Shown piece after piece: positions 20,414-28,484 of a stretch of 64,000 nucleotides of DNA. The notes below the pieces were generated by a model that had not been told where the DNA came from, did no database searches, and worked only from the letters and a program-made list of their open reading frames with translations. This DNA comes from DASSBG01 sp963800395 (GTDB lineage: Bacteria; Pseudomonadota; Gammaproteobacteria; Xanthomonadales; Rhodanobacteraceae), in NCBI GenBank assembly GCA_963800395.1, contig CAWDBD010000027.1, forward strand, positions 96,058-160,057, read 5' to 3'. The translations under genes and the position numbers were made by a program. Position 1 is the first letter of the stretch; the number at the start of each line of letters is the position of its first letter.

Positions 20414-21323
20414 ATGAAGGCGTTCATCGACGAGACACCGCGAAGCTACGGGGTCGAGCCGATCTGCAAGGTACTGCAGATCGCCCCGTCGACGTACTAC
20501 CTGCATGCGGCTCGCGAGGCCGATCCAGCCACGGCGCCGCCGCGCGTGCAGCGCGACGACGATGCTGGAGACCGGAGATCCGGCGCGGTCTGGGACGAGC
20601 AACATGCGAGGTCTACGGTGCCGACAAGGTCTGGCGGCAGCTGCATCGCGAAGGCATGACGGTGGCGCGCTGCACGGTCGAGCGGCTGATGCGCAGACTG
20701 GGCATTCGCGGGCGTGGTGCGCGGCAAGGCGGTGACGACCACGGTCAGCGACAAGGCCGCGCCGTGCCCGCTGGACCGGGTGAACCGGCAGTTCCGGGCC
20801 GATCGTCCGAACGCGCTGTGGGTCTCGGACTTCACCTATGTCTCGACCTGGCAGGGCTACCTCTACGTGGCCTTCGTCATCGACGTGTTCGCCCGCCGCA
20901 TCGTGGGCTGGAGGGTATCGCAGCTCGATGCGCACGGACTTCGTGCTCGATGCGCTGGAGCAGGCGCTGCACGCCCGCAAGCCGTTCGAGCAGGGCGACC
21001 TGATCCATCACAGCGACCGCGGGTCGCAATACGTGTCGATCCGCTACAGCGAGCGTCTGGCCGAAGCCGGCATCGAAGCCTCGGTCGGCAGCGTGGGCGA
21101 TAGCTACGACAACGCGCTGGCCGAGACGATCAACGGGCTTGTACAAGGCCGAGGTGATCCATCGCCAGTCGTGGAACACCAGGGAAGCGGTCGAATTGGC
21201 ACGCTGGAATGGGTGGACTGGTTCAACCACCAGCGGCTGCTGGGACCGATCGGGTATATCCCGCCAGCAGAAGCTGAGGCAAACTACTATCGGCAACAGC
21301 AAGGTCAGGCCATGGCGGCCTGA
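20414..21323 (+). CDS. IS3-family transposase OrfB, DDE integrase domain (frameshifted)
   Basis: OrfB carries the catalytic DDE domain and is normally made as an OrfAB fusion by programmed -1 frameshifting. Seen in order: KAFIDETPRSYGVEPICKVLQIAPSTYY, the YGADKVWRQLHREG region, first Asp in NALWVSDFTYV, VIDVFARRIVGW, second Asp in LIHHSDRGSQYVS, and the Glu in DNALAETINGL, finishing with WFNHQRLLGPIGYIPPAE. Several one-base indels beyond the natural A/B shift interrupt it (around 20570-20610, 20720, 20930, 21140). Position 20414 is the ATG region just after OrfA; the true fusion point is upstream. Confidence 0.82.
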
Positions 21324-21586
21324 CTCAAACCAAACAGCCTCCGCGAAACCCGGGGCGGTTCAGATCCGTCGCCATCAGATGCGTTGTTGTCCCATGTGTC
21401 CTGGCTCACAACCATCAAGAGCGGAGAATCTCCTTGACAGCGCCCGTATTGCAACGTGCCAAAAAGATCCCGGCGTCGCCTCGTCGAATCTTGGTGCAAC
21501 AACTGCATCGTGCACAAAGCGGAACCGGCGAGCTCGCCCGTATTGACTCAAAAGGCAAATTGGTGATCCGCTCCCCTTTTATCAAG

Positions 21587-22531
21587 TCAATGTGGATTGC
21601 GATGACCAGCACGTTCTGCAAGCAACTGCTCTTCGATCTTCAGCGCAAGTTGGTAGACCTGCGGGGAGTATGTGTAACGCCAAACTTCGTACGCAGTGAT
21701 GCCTGGCGAACAGCGATGCGCGCCACCGCAAACAAACATTGTCGTCCAGGCTCCGGGACCACAACCACCCGACAAGCCACAGGTGAGCAATTTGACTGCC
21801 AAGCGCTGCGCTTTTGGCAACTGTACTGTTGCCCCCGAAGCCGCCGCAAATTCCGCACCCACTTTCCATTTGCCCGTATTGGCGAGATAGACTCCTGCAA
21901 TTTCCAGAACGGCGGGTTGCGCTGTGGAACGGACCATATGCCTGGCTACGGTTATCGCGTCTGATTTGCCGCTTGAGGTCCCTGCAATACTCGATAGTGA
22001 TTGCGCTTGAGCGAGTTCCGAACTGGCAGGCAAATCGTTCATTTCCTGAAGATAGTTTTCGGCATCACCCGAATAGGACTGGCAGAAATGGTCCAACCAT
22101 TGATCATGGTCGTCCCTTGCACCAACTTCCATGATGCCTTGAGACCGGTGGAAGTCACACACAGACGCAGCTGTCCACAACATATGCAGGCGCTCGCCAC
22201 GCGGGCCATTTTGCAGGTTCTGTGCCAACTCCTGAAAAGTCGTCACGCCGAGCAATGGTCGCTTGACGGTGTTGCCTGGAACGGAAGATCCTGGCGGAAT
22301 GGTCGTGCCGGTGTGGCCCACAATGCGACTTTTGTCGATCGCACTGGAATTTGTCTCCGCAACCGATTCAGCCCCAGAATTGACACGAATAGCGCTGGCG
22401 ATGTCCGTCCTCGGCCGGGCTTGGTGCAGATACAACGCAAACCCCGTCGCCACTATTAGCAGGACGGACACTGCCACCCACGCCATTCGCTTTTTCAATT
22501 GCCCATGTCCATTTGCTATCTGGTCACTCAC
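21587..22531 (-). CDS. Hypothetical membrane-anchored protein
   Basis: A 314-residue protein not recognised as a member of any named family. A short cytoplasmic N-terminus and one hydrophobic segment (about residues 16-35, AWVAVSVLLIVATGFALYL) suggest an inner-membrane anchor with a periplasmic body. That body contains a Ser/Thr-rich linker, then a helical region, then a Cys-rich stretch near the C-terminus (LTCGLSGGCGPGAWTTMFVC) that may form disulfides. Base composition is lower in GC than its neighbours. It lies alone between the IS3 element and a small-protein pair. Confidence 0.6.
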   Translation of the reverse strand: MSDQIANGHGQLKKRMAWVAVSVLLIVATGFALYLHQARPRTDIASAIRVNSGAESVAETNSSAIDKSRIVGHTGTTIPPGSSVPGNTVKRPLLGVTTFQELAQNLQNGPRGERLHMLWTAASVCDFHRSQGIMEVGARDDHDQWLDHFCQSYSGDAENYLQEMNDLPASSELAQAQSLSSIAGTSSGKSDAITVARHMVRSTAQPAVLEIAGVYLANTGKWKVGAEFAAASGATVQLPKAQRLAVKLLTCGLSGGCGPGAWTTMFVCGGAHRCSPGITAYEVWRYTYSPQVYQLALKIEEQLLAERAGHRNPH

Positions 22532-22729
22532 AAGTACTAATAGGGCTCATTCCAGGATTCTCTTCGCGACCGGGTACGAGCCTGTCCGGCAAGCGTGTCC
22601 TGCATCCGGCAACCATGCAAGCCGATTGACCCGAAAATGCCCGATTTGGCCCGTTTTTCGCCCCCGACGGCGCCCGTGACCGCCCTTGCGGCGGGGTGCA
22701 ATGAATCAGCGCCACGACCAGGAGCCACC

Positions 22730-22840
22730 ATGAAATCAGACGTCCCCGTCGACCCGGAACTGCAAGGCAACTACGAACCGCTGCGTGTCGTTTTCGCCAT
22801 CACCGCCCTGTTGCTGGGGCTGGCACTGTCTTTCATTTGA
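22730..22840 (+). CDS. Putative 36-aa single-span membrane peptide
   Basis: A short frame with a good Shine-Dalgarno (AGGAG, eight bases before the ATG). The polar start (MKSDVPVDPELQ) is followed by one hydrophobic segment to the end (VVFAITALLLGLALSFI). Nothing else is known about it. It is followed 17 bases later by a second small frame with its own GGAGG site. Confidence 0.4.
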   Translation: MKSDVPVDPELQGNYEPLRVVFAITALLLGLALSFI

Positions 22841-22857
22841 TCCCGGAGGAATCCGTC

Positions 22858-22992
22858 ATGACCACATACCCGCTCAATCAGGCAATGGCTGATCGCCACG
22901 AGGACCCTGATCCCGACTGGCATCCGTTGCTGCGGCGACTGGCCCCGCCGTTGCTTGAACTCAGCCCGCGTTGTCGCGCATCGTCTGGATGA
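22858..22992 (+). CDS. Putative 44-aa small protein
   Basis: Starts with ATG at 22858 preceded by a strong GGAGGA site, encodes a soluble peptide rich in His, Asp and Pro (ADRHEDPDPDWHP), and runs 32 bases into the 3' end of the convergent rpe gene. The ribosome-binding site is the main support; the coding nature is uncertain. Confidence 0.3.
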   Translation: MTTYPLNQAMADRHEDPDPDWHPLLRRLAPPLLELSPRCRASSG

Positions 22993-23629
22993 CCCGGCGA
23001 TAGTCGTCGGCACCAAAGATGGCCGAACCGGCAACGAAGGTGTCGGCACCGGCGGCGGCGATATCGGCGATGTTGTCGACCTTGACGCCACCGTCGACCT
23101 CAAGACGGATGTCGCGGCCGCTGGCATCAATGATGCGGCGGGCGTTGCCCAGCTTGTCGAGGGCGCTGGCGATGAAGCTCTGGCCACCGAATCCCGGGTT
23201 GACCGACATGATCAGGACATGGTCGATGCGGTCAAGCACGTAGTCCAGCCAGTCCAGTGAGGTGGCCGGATTGAACACCAGGCCAGCCTTGCAGCCGCAT
23301 TCGCGGATCAATTCCAGGGTACGGTCCACATGCTCGACCGCCTCCGGATGAAAACTGATCAGGCTGGCACCGGCTTCGGCAAAATCAGGCACGATGCGGT
23401 CAACCGGCTTGACCATGAGATGCACGTCGATCGGCGCCTCGACACCATACTTGCGCAGGCTCTTGCACACCGCCGGGCCGATGGTGAGATTGGGCACGTA
23501 GTGATTGTCCATGACATCAAAGTGCACCCAGTCGGCACCGGCCTCGAGCACCGCATCAACCTCGGCGCCGAGACGGGCGAAGTCGGCGGACAGGATCGAC
23601 GGAGCAATGATGGTGGGCTGTCTGGCCAT
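22961..23629 (-). CDS. rpe: Ribulose-phosphate 3-epimerase
   Basis: Interconverts ribulose 5-phosphate and xylulose 5-phosphate in the pentose phosphate pathway. The TIM-barrel markers are IAPSILSADFARLG at the N-terminus, the metal-binding HFDVMDNHYVPNLTIGP and DVHLMV segments, MSVNPGFGGQSF, and the phosphate-binding DGGVKVDNI with VAGSAIFG near the end. Start 23629 was preferred over an upstream ATG because it has a strong GGAGG site and gives the usual 222-aa length. The frame is intact. Confidence 0.95.
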   Translation of the reverse strand: MARQPTIIAPSILSADFARLGAEVDAVLEAGADWVHFDVMDNHYVPNLTIGPAVCKSLRKYGVEAPIDVHLMVKPVDRIVPDFAEAGASLISFHPEAVEHVDRTLELIRECGCKAGLVFNPATSLDWLDYVLDRIDHVLIMSVNPGFGGQSFIASALDKLGNARRIIDASGRDIRLEVDGGVKVDNIADIAAAGADTFVAGSAIFGADDYRRVIQTMRDNAG

Positions 23630-23796
23630 GTTCGGAAACCTCCGGGTACCTGTCGGTGTTATGGCGATCAGGCGCAAAAAAGCCTGTCGGAATGAAACGT
23701 CGATTGCGTAAGGAAGCGCTGGCCGACCATCACGACATCAAAGCGCCGTACCGGACCACGCACAGCCAACCGTGCAGCCATCTGGCAGGCCCCAGC

Positions 23797-24600
23797 TTAC
23801 TTGATTCCGCGCTGCTGCTTGATCTGGTCGTATGCCGCGTTGATGGCGCTGGCGCGCTCCTCGGCGCGTCGCCGCAAATCCTTGGGCAGGTCACCAAGAC
23901 GATCGGGATGGTGCTCGCTCATCAGTTTGCGGTAGGCGCGCTTGATCTGGCTGTTCTCGGCATTGCGGGTCAGACCCAGGACGGCATAGGGGTCGGAAAA
24001 TCCGCTGCGCCCCGGCGCACTGCGCGGCCCGGCGGAGCCTGGCTGCCAGCCGGGCCTGGCACCCGCCTGACCGGCCGCAGCACCCTTCATGGCCATCATC
24101 GCCATCAGCTCCAGTTCGCTGATTCGCAAGGCATGGGCCACCTGTTTCAGCAGACGCAGTTTCGCTTCGCTCGGCGCGCCCTCGGCCAGCACGGTGTCCA
24201 CCAGAACATCCAGCATGGGGTAGGCCAGGTCGCGGTAGCCGCCGGTCCAGTCACGCAGCCGCGTGAGGGTGGTGCGCATGTCGAATCCCGGCTGCTTGCC
24301 GCTGTTGAACGCATTTATGGCACGTTTGCGCCAGTCGCTGTTCAGTTGCAGGCGCTGCATCATGCGCTCGGCCACCGCAATCTCGTTCTCGGACACGCGT
24401 CCGTCGGACTTGGCGATGGCGCCCAGCAGCGCAAAAAGGGGCTCCACAAAGCCGCGATCCGCAACTTTCCGCTGGCGCTTCTTCTGATGGCGACTTACAT
24501 CAAAGCCATAACCGATCAACGCACCGAACATCAGCGCGACAAAGTTGTGGAACACCACCAGCCCCACCACGGCACCAATCAGCGCACCCAGATATTTCAT
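23797..24600 (-). CDS. djlA: DnaJ-like membrane co-chaperone DjlA
   Basis: A 267-residue protein with the DjlA layout. An N-terminal Gly-rich membrane segment (ALIGAVVGLVVFHNFVALMFGALIG) is followed by a TerB-like acidic helical domain (residues about 50-160, KSDGRVSENEIAVAE) and a C-terminal J domain (DPYAVLGLTRNAENSQIKR) with the DnaK-stimulating HPD motif in SEHHPDRLG. It acts with DnaK at the inner membrane and has been linked to envelope stress signalling in other bacteria. It diverges from purC. Confidence 0.93.
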   Translation of the reverse strand: MKYLGALIGAVVGLVVFHNFVALMFGALIGYGFDVSRHQKKRQRKVADRGFVEPLFALLGAIAKSDGRVSENEIAVAERMMQRLQLNSDWRKRAINAFNSGKQPGFDMRTTLTRLRDWTGGYRDLAYPMLDVLVDTVLAEGAPSEAKLRLLKQVAHALRISELELMAMMAMKGAAAGQAGARPGWQPGSAGPRSAPGRSGFSDPYAVLGLTRNAENSQIKRAYRKLMSEHHPDRLGDLPKDLRRRAEERASAINAAYDQIKQQRGIK

Positions 24601-24744
24601 TGCTCTGGCTGTCCGTGAGGTTGGGCTGACCGCGCGTCAAGACGGGGGCTGGAGGGCACGATTTTTCCGGGTGCGACGGGATGCATGGCGGGGAAGTGAG
24701 ACAAAACCAGCGCACAGTGTAACGTGTCAACCGAGCGCATTGGC

Positions 24745-24750
24745 TACAAT
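24745..24750 (+). promoter_or_regulatory. Candidate -10 box for purC
   Basis: TACAAT, 29 bases before the chosen purC GTG start, matches the sigma-70 -10 consensus at five of six positions. No good -35 box is seen at the right spacing, so the call is tentative. A PurR-type palindrome was not found. Confidence 0.35.
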
Positions 24751-24778
24751 GCGCATTTCGCCCTCGGGGAATTTCACC

Positions 24779-25684
24779 GTGCCGACCTCCCTCAGCAAGG
24801 CCCACCTGCCTGGTCTCGAATGCATCCACCAGGGCAAGGTCCGTGACGTTTTTGCACTTTCCGATGAGCGGCTGCTGATAGTTGCCAGCGACCGTCTGTC
24901 GGCCTATGACGTGGTTCTGCCGGACCCGATTCCGGGCAAGGGCGAAATTCTGACTCGCCTCAGCAATTTCTGGTTCGGGAAGACCAGCCATCTGGTGCCC
25001 AATCATCTGCTCGACACACCGATTGAAGAGGTGCTGCCGGCCGGTACCGACCTTGATCTGTACCGCGACCGTACCGTCGTCACCCGCCATCTCAAGCCTC
25101 TTCCGGTCGAGGCCATCGTGCGTGGCTACCTGATCGGCTCGGGCTGGCGCGAATACCAGGCCAGTGGCCAGTTGTGCGGGATCAGCCTGCCACCGGACCT
25201 GCTGCAGGCACAGGTACTCCCCGAGCCCCTGTTCACGCCGTCGACCAAGGCCGCGGCGGGCGACCACGACGAAAACATTTCCTTCGAAAAAATGATCGCG
25301 CTGGTCGGCAAGAATATGGCTGAACGCGTACGCGCAGCCAGCCTCACGCTGTATCGGTATGCCGCCGACTACGCGCGTGATCGCGGCATCATCATTGCGG
25401 ACACCAAGTTCGAGTTCGGCACCGATGCCGATGGCAAGCTGTACGTGATGGACGAGATACTGACACCCGACTCGTCGCGATTCTGGCCAGCCTCCCAGTA
25501 CAACACAGGCATCAGCCCGCCCAGCTATGACAAGCAATACGTGCGCGACTACCTGGATACGCTGGACTGGGACAAGCAGGCGCCCGGACCCATCCTGCCC
25601 AAGGCCATCATCGACGCCACTGCGGAAAAATATGCCGAGGCGCTGGCACGGCTCTGTGATGAGAGCGGCAGCGCGCCGGATTGA
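24779..25684 (+). CDS. purC: Phosphoribosylaminoimidazole-succinocarboxamide synthase
   Basis: SAICAR synthetase joins aspartate to CAIR in de novo purine synthesis. The roughly 300-residue form begins with HQGKVRDVFAL and LLIVASDRLSAYDVVLP, continues with the PLPVEAIVRGYLIGSGW block and the ADTKFEFG and LYVMDEILTPDSSRFW metal/ATP-site motifs, and ends in the expected C-terminal helices. The GTG at 24779 was chosen over an ATG 30 bases upstream because that ATG overlaps a likely -10 box and a GGGGAA site precedes the GTG. The frame is intact. Confidence 0.94.
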   Translation: MPTSLSKAHLPGLECIHQGKVRDVFALSDERLLIVASDRLSAYDVVLPDPIPGKGEILTRLSNFWFGKTSHLVPNHLLDTPIEEVLPAGTDLDLYRDRTVVTRHLKPLPVEAIVRGYLIGSGWREYQASGQLCGISLPPDLLQAQVLPEPLFTPSTKAAAGDHDENISFEKMIALVGKNMAERVRAASLTLYRYAADYARDRGIIIADTKFEFGTDADGKLYVMDEILTPDSSRFWPASQYNTGISPPSYDKQYVRDYLDTLDWDKQAPGPILPKAIIDATAEKYAEALARLCDESGSAPD

Positions 25685-25761
25685 AACAGCGATGGGCATT
25701 TTACCCGGCCCCGGGTTCAGCGTAGAGTTGTTATCCGGGCCATGTGAGCGGAGAGCAGTTC

Positions 25762-26226
25762 ATGCACGATGTACACGAGTGGTTTGGCAACTACAGCGCC
25801 GATCACCAGAATCCGACCAACCGGGCCATTCACTGGCTCTGCGTGCCGGTGATTCTGTGGTGCGTGGTGGCGTTCCTGTGGCTTGTTCCGGTGCCTGAGA
25901 ATATTGGCCGGGCCGGCCTGTGGGCTGCGGCGGCCATGCTGGCGGTGTTCGTGTTTTACCTGCGCCTGTCTCGCCCGGTAGCCCTGGCCATGGCAATTGT
26001 GTTCATCGCCTGCGCCGTGATCTGTGAGGCACTGTTGCGGCTGCTGGGGCCGACTGGCCTGCTCTGGCTGGCGATTGGCCTGTTCGTGGCGGCCTGGATT
26101 GGTCAGTTCATCGGACACAAGATAGAAGGACGAAAGCCGTCTTTCCTGACTGACCTGGCCTACTTGCTGATCGGCCCGGCCTGGCTGGCCGGCAAGGTGT
26201 TGCGCCGCCTGGGCATCCGCTACTGA
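25762..26226 (+). CDS. Mpo1-like (DUF962) membrane protein
   Basis: A 154-residue protein with four hydrophobic segments. It carries the family hallmarks: an N-terminal HNPTNRxIHWL-type motif (here QNPTNRAIHWLCVPVI) and a C-terminal QFIGHKIEGRKPSFLTDL motif with conserved His residues. The yeast relative Mpo1 is an Fe-dependent dioxygenase in 2-hydroxy fatty acid alpha-oxidation; activity of bacterial members is inferred only. The ATG at 25762 follows a GGAGAG site and was preferred to a GTG 18 bases upstream. Confidence 0.85.
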   Translation: MHDVHEWFGNYSADHQNPTNRAIHWLCVPVILWCVVAFLWLVPVPENIGRAGLWAAAAMLAVFVFYLRLSRPVALAMAIVFIACAVICEALLRLLGPTGLLWLAIGLFVAAWIGQFIGHKIEGRKPSFLTDLAYLLIGPAWLAGKVLRRLGIRY

Positions 26227-26281
26227 GGCGACAGTGATGCTGTGCATGGCGCCCCGCTGACTTGCGGGTCTTGAGCGTCAC

Positions 26282-28072
26282 TCAGCCGACGGTGGAGAAA
26301 GTCGTGCGGACGATGGATATAGTACCGTCGGACACCGCCACGCGATTGCGACCATCGCGCTTGGCCCGATACAGGGCATCATCGGCATGGATCATCAGCT
26401 GGCGCAGATCGTAGTTGGCGCGTGCGGTCGAAGCCACGCCGGCGCTTGCCGTGACATTGGGCGTGTCGTCGCTGGCGCCGGACAGCGCGGCAATCGCGCT
26501 GCGGATACGCTCCGCGTACTCGACCGCCATGTCCAGTTCGCAGTTGGGCATGACGATGCCGAACTCCTCGCCACCCAGCCGACCAAACAGGTCGTTCGCT
26601 CGCAGCTGACCCTGGCAGGCGAGTGCCGTGCGCTGCAACACAGCATCGCCGGTTGCATGGCCATGGGTATCGTTGACCAGCTTGAAGTGATCAAGGTCGA
26701 TCAGGATCAGGCTGGCGTTGGCACCCTCTTTCTTGCAGGCTTCAAGCAGGGGGCCGCCTGCATTGACAAAGTATTGGCGGTTGTAAATGCCGGTCAGGCT
26801 GTCAATCTCGGCCAGCTTGCGAAGGCGCTGCTGAGAGCGGAGGAGTCGCAAGACCCATACGCAAAGCACGACCAGGGCGATAAGCAACAAGGTTGCATAC
26901 AAGCCGCGGGTCTCGGCAACCTTCTCAGAAAGCGTCTGTTGAAGCTGCAGAATGCGGTTCTGCTTCTGTGCAGCATCGGCCCGTGCCTGACTGGCCTGCA
27001 CACGCTGCTTGACCTTCTGGTACGCCAGCGACTTGGCACTCACCTCGTTGAGATAACCCTTGTCGGCAGAGGTGTACTGCTCGTACCAGGACAGCGCGGC
27101 AGCCGTGTCGCCGCGAGCCTTGTAGATCTCATACAAGGTCTTGCAGGCGGCTGCCAGGCTCTCGCTGAAATCCTGCCCGCTACTGGCACTGACCACCCGC
27201 CTGGCATAGATGGCGGCGTTTTTCGGATCGCCCGATTGCAGGTAGGCCTGTGCCATCTCCGCTTCAAAGCCCGAGATCAACTCGGCATAGCCGGTCTTGA
27301 GTACCTCGTGATAATGCGGAGTCAGAATGGCCAGGGCGGAGACCGGATTGCCCCGGGACAGATCGAGTTTGGCCAGAAGGATGCGCAGCGAATTCCCGAG
27401 CATCGATTCGTTCGCCTCGGCACAGGTGTGCTGGGCCACTTCAATGGCGGGGTCGCTGGTGCTCAACTGGCCGCTGTTGTAGGCCGCCAGCAACTTGAAA
27501 TAGCGCCCCTTGCAGAGCGTGTCGCTGGAGCTGTCCGCGGTCAGCAGCTTGTCGGCGGCCGAGGTGGCAAGGTCATACTCGCCCACCTTGTTGTAGAGAA
27601 TCGCGGCGGTCGCGTAGAACTGCGTTTGCGCTTGCTGGCTGGAAATTTCCGGCACTTCCGCGACCAGTTTCACCAGCCGCTGGAATGCGCTGTCGTATTG
27701 CAGCGACAGTGCATCGACATTCATCAGTGTGACTTCGACGCGGAAACGAAGATCCCTGCTCGGGCAGTCCCTGGCGATCAGCTCAAGCTGGGTCGTTGCC
27801 TTGGTGTAATCGCCGCGGTACACAAGCTCCCAGGCCTGCAGGTAACGCAGGTGCCAGCGCGCATCCTCGGGTAAAGAATTTGCTTCGGGCCCCAGCTCGC
27901 CGAGAATGCGCTTGAAATGGTCGTGGTCGGAGGTCTTGACCGAATCGGCCAAATTCAACTGTTGCGCAGGGGTGTCCGTCGCGCCCAGTGCCACAGGACA
28001 CAGCAGCATGAGCAGCACAAGACCGCGCCAGACGACATGCGCCCGGCGCGGCCCGGAAGTCATGTGCAGCAT
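26282..28072 (-). CDS. TPR-containing diguanylate cyclase (GGDEF)
   Basis: Predicted to make cyclic di-GMP. The N-terminal signal/anchor (VVWRGLVLLMLLCPVALGA) leads into a long periplasmic region of helical TPR-like repeats (about residues 60-370), a coiled-coil segment (residues about 380-420), a membrane segment (LYATLLLIALVVLCVWVLRLL) and a C-terminal GGDEF domain. The active-site loop is GRLGGEEFG, and an inhibitory RxxD (RAND) lies exactly five residues before it, so product inhibition is likely. Start among 28072, 28063 or a GTG near 28096 is not fixed by a ribosome site. It follows a borosin precursor gene by 49 bases on the same strand. Confidence 0.88.
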   Translation of the reverse strand: MLHMTSGPRRAHVVWRGLVLLMLLCPVALGATDTPAQQLNLADSVKTSDHDHFKRILGELGPEANSLPEDARWHLRYLQAWELVYRGDYTKATTQLELIARDCPSRDLRFRVEVTLMNVDALSLQYDSAFQRLVKLVAEVPEISSQQAQTQFYATAAILYNKVGEYDLATSAADKLLTADSSSDTLCKGRYFKLLAAYNSGQLSTSDPAIEVAQHTCAEANESMLGNSLRILLAKLDLSRGNPVSALAILTPHYHEVLKTGYAELISGFEAEMAQAYLQSGDPKNAAIYARRVVSASSGQDFSESLAAACKTLYEIYKARGDTAAALSWYEQYTSADKGYLNEVSAKSLAYQKVKQRVQASQARADAAQKQNRILQLQQTLSEKVAETRGLYATLLLIALVVLCVWVLRLLRSQQRLRKLAEIDSLTGIYNRQYFVNAGGPLLEACKKEGANASLILIDLDHFKLVNDTHGHATGDAVLQRTALACQGQLRANDLFGRLGGEEFGIVMPNCELDMAVEYAERIRSAIAALSGASDDTPNVTASAGVASTARANYDLRQLMIHADDALYRAKRDGRNRVAVSDGTISIVRTTFSTVG

Positions 28073-28121
28073 CGAAATAACCACGACGTTGCTCACCCGT
28101 GGGACGCCATCAGCGTCCGGG

Positions 28122-28379
28122 TCAGACGGCCTCGGCGAGACGACCGTCCAGCTCGACGGTCTCGGCGGCATGCACCTCCGGCGCCATGACCAAGCACACC
28201 ATGTCACGACGAGCATCCAGCACCGACGCCAGCCGGTCCTGATCGCCGCGCAAGATGGCCCACTGCGCATCAGCATCGATCTGCGCATTGTTCATGGCGG
28301 TGTACAGCGCGGGCCTGGTAGCCTGGCGCATGTTTGCGTTCTGACCAAGATTTTCGAGAAAGCTAATCAGATTGGACAT
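28122..28379 (-). CDS. Putative split-borosin precursor peptide (leader plus core)
   Basis: An 85-residue peptide with a good GAGGGA ribosome site seven bases before the ATG. Its first 58 residues resemble the helical borosin-binding leader of SonA-type precursors: FLENLGQNANM near the start matches the FxxxLGQ-type opening, and AILRGDQDRLASVL matches the later GD-containing helix. The presumed core starts near residue 59 and reads DMVCLVMAPEVH before an acidic tail. By alignment from memory with SonA, residues Leu63 and Met65 fall where SonA is N-methylated. The gene follows the methyltransferase gene by 105 bases. No peptidase or exporter gene is visible nearby. Its function is inferred from the neighbouring enzyme and the leader pattern. 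Confidence 0.75.
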   Translation of the reverse strand: MSNLISFLENLGQNANMRQATRPALYTAMNNAQIDADAQWAILRGDQDRLASVLDARRDMVCLVMAPEVHAAETVELDGRLAEAV

Positions 28380-28385
28380 TGTAAT

Positions 28386-28391
28386 TCCCTC
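28386..28391 (-). promoter_or_regulatory. Shine-Dalgarno of the borosin precursor gene
   Basis: GAGGGA on the minus strand, seven bases before the ATG at 28379. This is stronger than the site of the upstream methyltransferase gene, which would favour excess precursor over enzyme. Confidence 0.5.
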
Positions 28392-28484
28392 AATTGAGAT
28401 GTTGTCAGGGCCAACTCCTCAGGGAGCGGCAGATAGGGACAGGTCCTTCGGATTATCGGGCCAATGACCGCCCCTTTGCCCGGA

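Larger units (their letters stand above)
20032..21362 (+). mobile_element. IS3-family insertion sequence with imperfect terminal inverted repeats
   Basis: The left end (20032-20058, beginning TGAACCGCCCCGGGTTTC) and right end (21336-21362) are inverted copies differing at one position of 27, with the TG...CA termini usual for the IS3 family. The four bases GATC at 20028-20031 and 21363-21366 form a target-site duplication. The near-identical ends and intact duplication point to a recent insertion. Two overlapping transposase frames lie inside. The exact IS3 subgroup cannot be assigned by eye. Confidence 0.92.

Noticed and set aside
26387..27874. Plus-strand frame of 495 codons opposite the diguanylate cyclase gene
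   Set aside because: No domain content, composition typical of an antisense frame, and fully covered by a clear GGDEF gene.
28122..28379. Nif11-type or other RiPP precursor instead of a borosin precursor
   Set aside because: The leader lacks the double-Gly cleavage site and Nif11 pattern, and the neighbouring enzyme is a SonM-like methyltransferase with no cyclase or radical-SAM gene nearby.
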